Source: Vespa crabro
Taxonomy: Eukaryota > Arthropoda > Insecta > Hymenoptera > Vespidae
Direction of reading: 5' to 3'
DNA length: 64,000 nt
NCBI RefSeq assembly: GCF_910589235.1
Contig: NC_060970.1
Location: forward strand, 62,001-126,000
Below the pieces are notes generated by a model, which had not been told where the DNA came from, searched no databases, and saw only the letters and a program-made list of their open reading frames with translations. Of this stretch, positions 40,101-52,082 are shown one piece after another; positions within the stretch are counted from its first letter, which is position 1, and each line of letters begins with the position of its first letter. A program made the translations under genes and the position numbers.

Positions 40101-43100
40101 ACCATTGCGACAGTCACACCATGAAATATTCCGTCTAGTCGAGAGGAAGATATGCGAGTGCCTCTCGAATCAATGCAACTGTCAGTCCTTGAAATTTTCC
40201 GACAAGTCCAGGAAAAGTTATGCGATTGCCTCACGAACCCATGTGATTGTTTGACTTCAAAAGAATGCGACTACACGATAGTATGTTATACGAGTGCTTC
40301 TCTAACTAGTGCAACTTTCGAACTTCGAAATATTTCGGATACTCGAGGGAATTTTGTGCTCGTTCCTCTCGAACCAGTGCGTCTTATGGATATAGAAATA
40401 TTCCAGGTAGTCGTGGGAAAGTTGTGCGAGTGCGTCTCGATCCAATGCGACTGTCGAACTCGGAACTTTCCAACTAGTCGAAGGAGATTTGTGCGTATGC
40501 TCTCACATTATGTCGACTAACAGATTTGGAAACTCTCCGCTTATTCGAGGGAAAGTTATGTGAAAGCCTCTCGATACAATACGAATGTCGGAATTAGCTA
40601 TATACCGTCTAGTAGTGGGAAAGTTATACAAACGCCTCACTATCCAGTGCGTCATTCTGGAGTGAAATTTTTCGTCTAGTCGAGTGAATGCTGAACTCGT
40701 ACCTCTCGAAACAGTGCGTATTTCGTGCTGGGAAAAAATCCATCTAATCAAGGCAAAGTTGTGCGAATGCCTTACTTCAATGCGACTGTCGGACTTCAAA
40801 ACATTCGAACTAGTCAAGGGAAGTTATTCGAGTGCCTCCAACAACACTGCCTCTATCGTTTTTAGATATATTCCAACTAGACGAGGGAATGTTATGAATC
40901 TTCGTCTCGCACCAATGCGACTGTCGGAATTGAAAATATTCCGACTGGTCGAGGGAAATTTATGCGTGTGCATCTCGAACCCATGTGACTGTCATACTTG
41001 GAACAATTCGACTATTGGATGGAAAGTTGCTCAAGTGCCACTCCAACCAATGCGACTCTCAGACTTGGAATCATTCCGACTACTCGAGGGAAAGATATGC
41101 GTTTGCTGTTTGAACCAATGCGACTGTAGGACCTAGAAATACTCCGACTAGTCGAGGGAAAGCTATGGGATTATGTCACGCATCAGTGATACTATCTGAT
41201 TCGTTATTGTTCCTACTAGTCATAGGAAAAATATAAAAGAGTTTCCCAATACAATGCGTCTGTCGAACCTAGATAAATTATCCCATGTCGAGGCATAATT
41301 ATGAGCGTTCCTCTCGAATCAATATAAATGACGGAATTTGAAATCTTTCGACTAGTCGAAGGATTGTTATAGGAATGCCTCTCGAACCAATAATACTGTC
41401 GGACACTTAACCTTACGACAATTCGAATGAAATTTTTCCGAGTGCCTCACTAACCAATGCGACTGTCGAATTTGGATATATTCCGAATTGTTGTGAGAAA
41501 GTTATGGAAGTTCCTCTCTAAACAATGCGACTGTCGTAGCTGGTAATATTCTGACTAGTCGAGGGAAAGTTATGTGAGTGATATGTGAAACAATGCGACT
41601 ATCGCTCTTGGAAGCATTCCAACTAGTCGAGGGAATGTTATGCAAATGACTTGTAAACCAATGCGACTGTTGGACTTTTCAAATATTCGTATAGTCGAGA
41701 GAAGGATATGTGAATGCCCCTCGAACCGATATCATTGTCGTACATATTAATTTTCCCCCTAGCCGAGGGAAAGCTATGTGAGTGGCAAGTGAACCAATGC
41801 TACTGTTGTTCTGGGAAAAATCGAGAATAAGCGCGGGAATGTTCTGCTTGTCCCTCTCGATCCAATTCAAACGTTACACCTAAATATAATTCATCTAGTT
41901 GAGGGAAAGATATCCGAATGACTTATGAGCCTATGCGAATATGAGACATGGAAATATTCTGACTAGTCGAGGGAAAGTTGTGCGTGTGCCGCTGGCAACA
42001 ATTCGAATGTCAGACCTAGAAATATTCCGACTATTCGTGAGAATGATATTCGAGTGCCTTTCGAACCATTTCTTCGGTCGGATCTAGAAATATTCCACCT
42101 AGTCGAGGGAAGGTCATGAGAGTAACAAGTAATTCGTCTATGGGTCTTGGAAATATTTTATAGAGACGAGAAAAAATTATACGGGTGCCACTCAAACCAA
42201 TGCGACTGTCGGACATAGAAACAATCCGATTATTCGAGGGAAGTTATGCGAGTGACTATCTATCCAAAGCGGATGTGTTAGAAACATTACCTAGTCGGGT
42301 AAAAGTTATGCGTGTGCCTCTCGGCTGTCTGATTTGGAAATATTCGGAATAGTCGAAGGAAATTTATGCTAGTTACACTAGTAACTATGCGATTGCTGGA
42401 CTTGAAAATATCCCGCTTATTAGAATGAAAGTTAAGCGAGTGTCACTCGAAACAATGCTGCTATCGGACTTTGAAATGACTAATAAATAGAAAGCTATGC
42501 GATTGAATTTTGATTCAATGCGACCGTCGTGCCTGAAAATATACCGAATATTCAAGGAGAATTTATGCGAATGCCTCCAAAACCAATGCGGCGACCGGAT
42601 TTGGAAACATTCCAAAAGGTTCAGGTAAATTATGTTAGTGACTCGCGAAAAAAGCGGCTGTCGGGCTTGGAAATATTCCTCCGAGTCGAGGAAAAGTTAC
42701 GAGAGTGCCTCTCGAAACAATGTGGCTGTTGGAATTTGAAATACTCCGACTTGTCGAGGGAAAGTTTTGCGAATGACACACGAACCAATGCGACTGCCGG
42801 ACTTGAAATTATATCGCCTATACGAGGGAAAGTAATATGAGTGTCTTATGAACCAATGAGATATTGGGACTTGGAATCATTCCGATTAGTCAACTGAAAT
42901 ATTTGCGTGTGCTCCTCGAACTAATGCGGCTGTCGGTCTTGGAATTATTTCGACAAGACGGGTGAAAGATATACTAGTGCCACTCGAAACAATTATACTG
43001 TCAGTCTTGGTAGTATTCCAACTAGTCGAAGTATAGTTATGCAAGTGAAATGTGAACCAATGTAACTGTCGGTCTTGGAAATATTCCGACTAGTAGTGAG

Positions 43101-43677
43101 AAAGTTATACGAGTTCCACTCGAGAAAATGCGACTATCTGACTTGGAAATATTCCAACTAATCGGGTGAAGTTAGGAGAGTGCCACACGAAACAAATTAA
43201 CTGTCGGCTTTGGAAATATCTCTACTAGTCGAAGTATAGGTATGCGAGTGAATTGGGAAGCGATGAGACTATCGTACTTGGAAATATTCCGACTAGTCAT
43301 GTGAAAGATATGCGAGTGCCACTTGGAGAAAATTGACTGTCGGTCTTGGAAATACTTCTACTAGTCGATGTATAGATATGCGAGTAAATTGTGAAGCAAT
43401 GAGAATTTTGTGCTTCGAAATATTCAAACTAACCGGTAGGAATTTATGGGAGTGCTATTCGATCCAATGCGGCTGCTGTGCTTGGACATATTCCGACTTG
43501 ACGAGGGTGAGTTACGCGAGTGACTCTAGAATCAATGCGGCTGTTGGATAGAGAAATATTCCGACAAGTAAATGGAAAATTATGAGTGTGCCCTCGGGCG
43601 CATGCGACTGTCAGATATAGAAATATTCCAACCAGTCGAGAGAAAGATTTCAGAGTTGAGTGTGAAATAATGCTGTC
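34110..43677 (+). repeat. 68-bp satellite, forward block (about 140 units)
   Basis: Tandem monomers of 68 bases: GACTGTCGGACTTGGAAATA, then TTCCGACTAGTCGAGGGAAA, then GTTATGCGAGTGCCTCTCGA, then ACCAATGC. Monomers differ by perhaps 15-30%. Each carries the palindromes AATATT and CGACTAGTCG. Two monomer types alternate irregularly: one with GTGCCTCTCGAACC, one with GTGACTTGTGAACC. The block begins and ends at the same monomer position (CTGTC), so it holds close to a whole number of units. Short open frames of 60-150 codons follow the repeat and are not genes. Confidence 0.95.
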
Positions 43678-45192
43678 ATAATAAAATATCGTAATAAAGA
43701 CATTAATAAAGATAACAATAGTAATAATAGTGATAATAAGAACAATAATAATAACGATAATATGATAACAATAGTAACAATAATAACGAAAATAACGATT
43801 ATAAGGATAATAACTGTAATAATAATAATATAAAGAATAACGATAAAAATAAAGATAATTTTAATAGTAAATATTATAAAGACAATAATAACGAAATTAC
43901 GGAAAATAAGTATCATAATCATAATAAAGTTAATAACGATAATAATGATAATGGCAATAATAACGTTAATAACGTTAATAAAAATATTAATAAAAATAAT
44001 AATAATAAAAATAATAATAACGATATTAACGATATTACTCATAATAACGAAATAAACGATAATAATGATAATAATGACAAAAATTACCATTATAGTTATA
44101 ATAACGATAATAACGTTGATAACAAAACTAATAATGACAATAATATTAATAAAAACGACAATAAAGAAAGTAACTATAATGACGATAATTACGATAATAA
44201 CGTTGAAACAATAATAATAACGATTATAATAATAGTAACGATTGTAACGACAATAATAACGATAAAATCGATTATAACTATTATCACGAAAATAACGATT
44301 ATAACAATAATAACGTTAATTACGATAATAATAATATTCATAACAATAAGAAAGTCAACAACGATAAAAACAATAATAGCGATAATAACTATAATAATGA
44401 CAATAACGTAAGTAACGATAATAACGATAAAATGATTATGACAATAATAACGATATTAACGTTAACAACGATAATTAGAATAATAATAACATATTAACGA
44501 TAAATCCATAATGACGATAATAAAGATAACAATGTTAATAACAATGAAAATGACGATAATAATAAAAATAACGATTATAACCATAATAACTCTAATAACG
44601 GCAGTAATAAGAATAATAATAATAAGAAGAATTATGATAATATTAATGACGATAATAACAATGTTAATTATTATAACGATATTAACGATAATTACGATAA
44701 TAATGACCATAATAACAATAATAATGGTAATAAAGATAATGACGTTAATAACAAAAATAATAATCAAAATAATGATAATAATAAGGACAATAACGATAAT
44801 AACGTTAATAACAATAATAACGATAATTACGATGGTAAGGTTAAAACGATATTATAACTATTATAATAATAGTACCGATAATAACGACAATAATAACGAT
44901 AGAATCGATAATAACGATCAAAACGACAATAACGTTAATAACTATAATAAAATAATAACGCTAATAACGTTAATAGCGATAATAATAAAGATAATTTTAA
45001 TAGTAACGATAATAACGACGAGAATAATGAAATTAACGAAAATAAATATTATAACCATAATAAAGTTAATAACGATAACAATGATAATAGCAATAATAAC
45101 GTCAATAATGATAATAAAATAAGAATAAGTATAATTAAAATAATAATAGTTGAAGTAATAACGAAAATAACAATAATAATAAAAACAATAAG

Positions 45193-45226
<34 letters not shown>

Positions 45227-46706
45227 TGGATAATATCGATATAAATAATTATAACGATATTAATGATAATAACGATAATAACGTTAAAACAAAAATAATA
45301 ATGATAATAACAATAATAATAGCGACAATAGCGATAATAATAATAATAACAGTAATATCAATAGTAATGGTAATAATGATTATAACTATAAAAACATTAA
45401 TAACGAAAATAATAACATTACTAATAATAATAATTGTATCCATGATAATAACTATAATAATAACAATAATAATAGTAATAATAATAATAATAATAACAAT
45501 AATAACTATAATAACAATAATAAAGTTATTATTGGAAATAATAATAATAATAAAAATAACAATAATAAATATAATACAGATAATCGCGATCGTAGTGATC
45601 ATAATATTAATAATAGTGATAGTATGTATAATAACGATAATAACGATAACAAGGAAACAATGTTAATAACAATAATATTTAAAATAATAATAATAATTTT
45701 AATAATAATAATAATACTAAAAGAAATAATAGCAATTATAACGATAATAACTATAATAATAATAATAATAATAATAACGATAATAACGATAATAACAATA
45801 ATAATAACAATAATTTTATTGATAATAATAATTATAACTTTATTAATGATAAACATTATTGTAATAGTAATAGTAACAAAACAATAATAACAATAATAAT
45901 AGTAATGGTAATAATAATAATAAAAAAAATAATAAAGAAATAATAATAATAAATATAATAACAACAGTTACATAAATAATAATAATAATAATAAGGAAAT
46001 TATTAAAATAGTAACAAAAATTATAATAATTATATTAATAAAACTAATAACTATAATAACAATAATAATTGTAAAAATAATAGTAATCATAATTGCGATA
46101 TTAACAATAATCACGATAATAATAATAAAAACAATAATAGTGATAATAACGACAATATCAGTAATAAGGGTAATGAAGATAATAATAACTAAACAAATAA
46201 TAACGTTAAAATCGGTTATAATTATAATTAGAATGGTAATAATAATTATTATTGTAATAATAATAATAGTAATAACGATAATAAAGATAATTATGATAAT
46301 AACGATAATAACGGTAACAGTAATGATAATGATAATAACGTTAATTATGTAAAGAAATAATGTTAATAACAATAATAATAAGGATAATAAAAAAATGGTG
46401 ATAATAATAATAATAACAATAAAAATTATTAATATATTTACGATAATAATCATAATAACTAGAATATTGAAATTATGATAATGACGATAATATTGTAAAT
46501 GGCGACAATAATAGCAATAATAACGTTAATAACGATAGCAACGGTAATAAGCATAATAACGATAATAATGTTCATAAAGATGATATTGACGATAATAATA
46601 ATAGTAACGAAAATATCCACAATAAAAGAGAAAATAACGATAATAACATGTATAACGATTATAAGGATAATAACCATAATGAAGATAATAACGATAATAA
46701 CGTTAA
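43678..46706 (+). repeat. triplet array of AAT/AAC/GAT units
   Basis: Three kilobases of GATAATAAC-type array between the forward satellite block and R1 copy D. A segment from 43854 recurs at 44990 (1,136 bases apart) and stays in register for at least 200 bases. Confidence 0.95.
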
Positions 46707-47011
46707 GACCGATTTTTCTTGATGGTCTGAGAATGCCAATTTTTATGCATTAACGCAGGGATCCTGCCAGCCAGAGGAACCCTTCACCATTCGGGTCCCC
46801 CATAAGTCCCTGGACTGTCGGGCTCACCGTTGGAATAGGCACTACCGACTAAGCTTCTATCTAACAGAGTAGCATATTGAAACAATCCCGGCATCGACAT
46901 GGGGCATTTCTTCGGGATGGCGCTAAAACATCAGGTCCTTTTACGGCATTCTCCCTTCGGCTATACGGCGCCGGAGCCTGGAGCAACTTTAAGGGCGCGT
47001 CTATTAGCCGC

Positions 47012-49932
47012 TCGTCTCCATCTTTTTCTTCATAAGATGGCCCTGACGTACCAGGCCACTTTATTCCACACCTCTTGTCCTCGGAGAATTTTCTCGACAT
47101 CGTTTTCTGACGAAAAGTCTCCGAAGTCCTACACAAAGGTGGGTCGTTAGACGCTCCAATGGGCACATTTGATGAACGTGTGGTGGACGCCTTCGACGGT
47201 CGAGTAACCATAGAGACAGTTGCTGTCTGCTACCTTCCTCATTTTTGCGAGATAGAAGAAGAACAGGTCATGTCTGTTAAGAATTGGGTGAGATAATAGT
47301 CGAACACCCCGCTGCCCGGTTTTGCCAGCTGTCTAGCCTACTGATGAGTCGGCAGTCCATCTGCATCTAGGCTCCTGTTCCCATCTGCTTTGCCAGGTCT
47401 CAATGCTTCTAGACTTAGCCAGTCTTGATGCTTCCTACATTCCTAAAACGGGCTTCTGCTGGTAGACGCATTGTCTCGCCAGGGCTAGTAGATCGATCGG
47501 AATTACTCCCGCGAGCACTAGCACCGCGGCCGCAGAGAACGTGCTGTAGGAGCAAGCGATTCGGAGATCGCCCCAATCCTCTGTACCGCGACTATGGGCT
47601 TGCGATATTTCTCGTGTTACAGCGACTCGGTCCAGAATTTCGCTCCGTATTGCATCACTGCTTCGACAACGCGCAACAGTAGTCGCCTCCGGGGCCGATG
47701 ACATTGGCCATGCGTGTGACAAGCGAGGCTACAAGTTTTGCCGGCTTGTCAGCAGCCCTATTTATATGTTCTCCAAAATTGAGACTGCTACCGTACATCA
47801 TCCCTAAGTATTTGACAGCCGAAATGTTCTGGACAGTAGCGTCTCCTACATTGAAACTGCGCAAGTCGTTGTTGCGCTTCTTCATAAGTAGCACGATCTC
47901 AGTCTTCTGGTCTGCGAAAGACAGCCAGTGTTTTTTCATCCAGAAGATAATTCTGCGCAGGACTAGATAGAACAGCAACCGTGTCTCCTCCGTGTCTCTC
48001 GTAGTTATGACAACTATAATGTCATCTGCGTACCCCACAATGAAAGAACTCACAGGGACTGCCATACGTATCATACCGTCGTAGAAAATATTATAGAAAT
48101 CCGGTTCCAGTATGGAGCCCTGGGCTGCACCGGATGTCAACTCTAAGCTTCTCGGACCATCGTCAGTATTGTATACTAGGAAGCGCTCGTTCAGGTAATC
48201 ACCGAGTATTCGGAGTAGACAGCTAGGAACTCTGAAATAACGTTCGAGCGCTTCCTTTGCCGAGTCCCACCTGACGGAGTAAAAGGCATTTCTCACGTCT
48301 TAGGTGGCTAGCAGACACATGGGCGAGATAGATGATTCCCTCGCTTCGACACTTTAGCGCCGTGACAACCTCCTGGCCTGCATGGATGGTGGAGAGGTCG
48401 GATCGAAATCCATACTGCCGAGCAGCAATATCGCACGCTGCCTTCAGAGGAGGCTGCAGCAGGAGATTGCCAGGAGATTGCCAGCCGTATCAAGCATATA
48501 TATAGGCCTGTATGGCAAAGTGGCATCTGCTGGACACTTGCCCTTCCTTATGAGCCTAGGTCTTCCTTTTTTCCAAAAGACGGGGAAGATGTCCTCCTTG
48601 AAGAACATGTTAAACATATTTAGCAAGAGCTCAGGGTTATACTGCGCGACGGCTTTCATTCCTTCCGCTGGGAAGCCGTCCGCCTTGGAACTCTTTTGTT
48701 CCGCATGAAAGATGCGGACGTGAGTGGCTCTCCCTCCGTAAACTGTGGCACTTCTGGGCTGCCAGAAACAGACGGGCAAATCACTCTCTTCGGTTGTAAG
48801 GAGAATAGTGTATTAACGATATTCTCCAGTCTAGTATGCACGACCCCAGATTGGAGTGATGATCTGGTACCCTTGGATTCCCATGATACCCATGGATTCT
48901 GGTCGATATCTAGGCCCAGCTCCTTCCAGCATCATCGTTGTCAGGCTTTGATGGTTCTATTCAGTAATTATTTGGCTGCTTGATACTGTGCGGCCAAGGA
49001 GGCAGCATCGAAATCGCGTCTCTTCGTTCATTCTACTATCCGGAGAGGACTTATTACGAATATCTGCCATCTCGTACGTCCACAAGTACGCAGAACGCCA
49101 CTGCCGTTTCGTGCTCGTCCTCTGCACTGCTATCATGCAAGCCTTTTGGATGTGCTGCATAGTAGCTGCAGTCAACATCCTTGCATGTAGAGTAGCTATG
49201 GTCTTATGGTTTCCATTTGATGGGATCTCCTACCTTCATCTATGACTGAAGACAACCTATATCGATCAATTTATATGATGTTCCACTTGGGGGGCGAGTT
49301 GAACTTGTCACAACTGGCCTCCTATCGGGTACGTCGAATAGGTTGTACTGATGATCGCTCTCAGTGTAATCTTCGATTACCCGCCAGTCTGCGAAACTTG
49401 CCACAAGGTGTTCGTTGCCTAGAGAAACGTCCAGGGTCGTCTCCCTATAACCAGGCCTACGGAAGGTTGAGGTCCAGCCTGTGTTGAGCACTGCTTGCTC
49501 CAGTCCCGACATCACCTACTTTCGTCTTCCTTTGGGGTCCGGCCTGGCCTCTCCCCATTCGAGAATAAGGCATTGAAGTATCCAGTCACATTGAGATCCC
49601 CTTGCATTTACCGCAGCGCGTCTTCCAGGTCAACCAGTTTGGAAGTCATCTATCCAGTCGTTCGTGGTAAGATATACGCTGACACATGTCATCGAGGTAT
49701 GTCTCACCGAAACTTAACCGCGACCGGCTCCATGATCCGACACATGTATCTGTCAGGTATCTGGGATCCAGATAGCCGCCGTGCCCATTTCGTCGGCGTA
49801 CCAACCTACTCCTGCCCTGTTCTGGAACTGTTGGTTGATTAGAACAATATAAACTTTTTTCTCAGATCGGTGCAGAGTTAGAAGGTGGTGAGCCGTTCTG
49901 CTCCTATTGACGTTACCGTACAGTACACTGAT
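47012..49932 (-). pseudogene. R1-clade ORF2, broken, RT active site kept
   Basis: The start codon has changed from ATG to ATC (49930-49932; SVLYGNVNRSRTAHHLLTL follows). Endonuclease words include NTGWTSTFRRPGYRETTLDV and ESDHQYNLFD (frame 49240-49515). RT has the longest frame of any copy (47655-48296): motif A region RNAFYSVRWD, motif B SGAAQGSILEPDFYNIFYDG and motif C YADD (48021-48032). The C-terminus is recognisable in another frame as ENDVEKILRGQEVWNKVAWY near 47040-47120. Loss of the start plus frameshifts prevents expression of a full protein. Confidence 0.85.
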
Positions 49933-49944
49933 CCATTTTTCTTG

Positions 49945-51215
49945 TATGCAGTTGCAAGGGCCTCCTAGCAGGTATTGCACGCCCTTCATCCGGCCAGGTG
50001 TTTCTTGGGATCAGAAACGCTAATGGAGCACAAAAAGTTAGTGGGCTATTTGTCCTTACAGTTTTTGATCTGGTGCCCTTGCCGCCGTGGAAATATCAAA
50101 ACTTACTTCGATCGGGGCCTTGCAAGAGGCACTATGGTTGCCAAAGTCGAGGCAGCGGTAGCAACGTCTTACTTCTGCTCCTCTCCTAACTTTGCAACAG
50201 ACAATGCCGACCAGCACTCGGCCGGCCTTCACAAGCTACGCAGCAGCTTCCTCTTATATTTTGACGTGGGACAGGTGTTGCTGTCTCGAGTTGGAGTACG
50301 TCATTTTAACTTTGATTTTCTCCGCGTAGGCTGGGAGGTTCCTCATTAGTGCCTTCTCGACTTCTACCACCGATGTGCAGCAATCGCTGTCCCGTAACTC
50401 CAGCGTAGCTCTGGCGAACAGTTCCGTGATTTTTCTCGTGTCTCTTATTCCTTTCCTCAGGGATTATCTGAATGAGTCCCTAATCTCCGTAGTGGTCTTC
50501 TTGAGTTCGAGGAGAATCTCTCCCGTTCTGGTCTGCCGGATCAATCTAAGATCTACCTCTGCAGCGCTAGTCTTGAGGATCTGGAGAATAACTCCGACTA
50601 TGTCTGTTTAGTTTTACCTTGCGCAGGTTTCAGGAGGTTAGCGTCCGGTTTCGTTCTCTTTCTCGGCTGGTCCTCTGATATGCTCGGCTTCTTTATTCCT
50701 GCGTTAGGAGTCTTGTAGCCTTCTTCACAGTTATTTCCCTCTTTCTCGTCTTCTTGACGACCTCCGTATACTTGGTTCCTTCGGCCGTCATCGCCTCTTG
50801 CCTTGGTCTTTTGAAGCTTTCTTCAGGCAAATGCGGCGGGCTTGTGGCTACTCCCTTAACTGCGCCAGAATTTGTTACAGAATTTGCCCATGTGCTCTGA
50901 GAGACCCGAACGAACGTACACGATCCCTTATTGATCTTTGTTCAAAATTTATACACCATCTCGCGGTTGTCAATGATCTTCTGTAGTTCTGGGATCTCTT
51001 GCTATGTCGCAATGTTTATGTTCGGCTGTCTAGAAATAGCTGCACTCATATTGACTAGGTGGAGTTTCGATAGAACGAATTTCTCTATCTCTCGAACTTG
51101 TTGTGTCCCCTTCGCAGGCTGGATATGTGACATCAAGCCGGAGAGTCGCATAATCCCAAAGGCCCTGGCAGCCCATTGCCACTCTTCCAAGAGGCTTTCT
51201 TAACATCATACCCAT
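49945..51215 (-). pseudogene. R1-clade ORF1 (gag-like), broken
   Basis: The minus-strand zinc knuckle CYRCLDFGNHSASC (50122-50163) is recognisable, although the canonical His position is Asn with His next to it. The upstream ORF1 core aligns by nucleotide with copies A and B, and the N-terminal part (51002-51190) keeps ARAFGIMRLSGLMSHIQPAK, comparable with ARAIDSTRFSGLTSPIQPAM in copy A. Frames are interrupted several times. Confidence 0.7.
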
Positions 51216-51373
51216 CCTGCCGCTTTAGACACACCGCAAGCCAGTTCGCCTACCTGTGGTGCTCTTCCTGATGCATTATCCAGAGCTGGAGCCAGATTTC
51301 CTACGCCAAGCTCCAGGCAGTTGCTGGTTGACGACGGTAGGTTGCCTGCCCCACAACCACCTGACACCACCGA

Positions 51374-51396
51374 GGCGTGGATGTACCTTCCACGCT
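51374..51396 (-). promoter_or_regulatory. conserved hairpin in the R1 5' leader (copy D)
   Basis: Stem AGCGTGGA with TCCACGCC (eight pairs including one wobble at the base), loop AGGTACA. Total length is 23 nt as in copies A and B, and the loop fits AGGNACA in all three. Confidence 0.55.
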
Positions 51397-51626
51397 CTAT
51401 CTTGTGTTTCGCTGTATTATCCGTGATGAGAATTTAATTGAGGCAAGCATCCCAAAGGAAAGGAAAGGTTGGGAAGGAAGCTTGAGAGGAATAGAAAGGA
51501 TAGAAAGAGATATAACAGAAGAACAAAGAAAGGAAAAACCGTACAAGGACATTCACTCAACATTCACACAGTCCCTTTTATTCGTCTCTTTCGACAAGTA
51601 AGGATTTCTGTGGGCATACTCTTCTT

Positions 51627-51644
51627 CCCGCTACCTACAGTGGG
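51627..51644 (-). promoter_or_regulatory. terminal hairpin at the R1 5' end (copy D)
   Basis: Six-base arms (CCCGCT and AGTGGG, one mismatch) around a six-base loop, at the same place as the perfect hairpin of copy A. Confidence 0.4.
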
Positions 51645-51645
51645 G

Positions 51646-51930
51646 AACGATAATAACAATAATAATATCGATAATGATAATAATAAGAGTCATAATAATT
51701 ATAATAATAATAACGATAATAACGATAATAATAATATCAATAACAACGAAAATCACAATAATGAAGGTTATAACGATAATAACGATTATAATAATTATTA
51801 TGATAATAACGATAATTATAAGATCAACGATTGCTACGATAATAATGATATTAACGATAATAACCATATTAATGACAATAATAACGATAAACACAGTAAT
51901 TATAATAATAAGAATTAAAAAGATAATAAC

Positions 51931-51970
<40 letters not shown>

Positions 51971-52082
51971 TCAAAAATAACGATAATTACGATTATAAGT
52001 ATAATAATGATAATAACCATAATAACGATAATAACGATAATAACGATAATAATTTTAATAACGTTAATATTAATAGTAAAAT
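51646..52082 (+). repeat. triplet array of AAT/AAC/GAT units
   Basis: A 0.44-kb array between R1 copy D and the reverse satellite block, with a pure AAT run at about 51936-51969. The polarity is the same as in the array left of copy D. Confidence 0.95.

Larger units (their letters stand above)
46707..51645 (-). mobile_element. R1-clade non-LTR retrotransposon, copy D (end to end, about 4.9 kb)
   Basis: The only R1-clade copy in the window with both natural ends: a 5' terminal hairpin at 51627-51644 and a 3' end near 46707 followed by array. Order on the minus strand: leader with hairpin (51374-51396), ORF1, ORF2, and a 3' untranslated region of about 300 bases (46707-47011). It lies between the two inverted satellite arms, with triplet array on either side. 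Frames are interrupted but all domains are present. Confidence 0.85.

Noticed and set aside
40684..41136. Cys-rich 150-codon frame, and similar ones in the 68-bp satellite
   Set aside because: It encodes the satellite monomer with shifting frames (68 is not a multiple of three). Such frames appear at random along both blocks.
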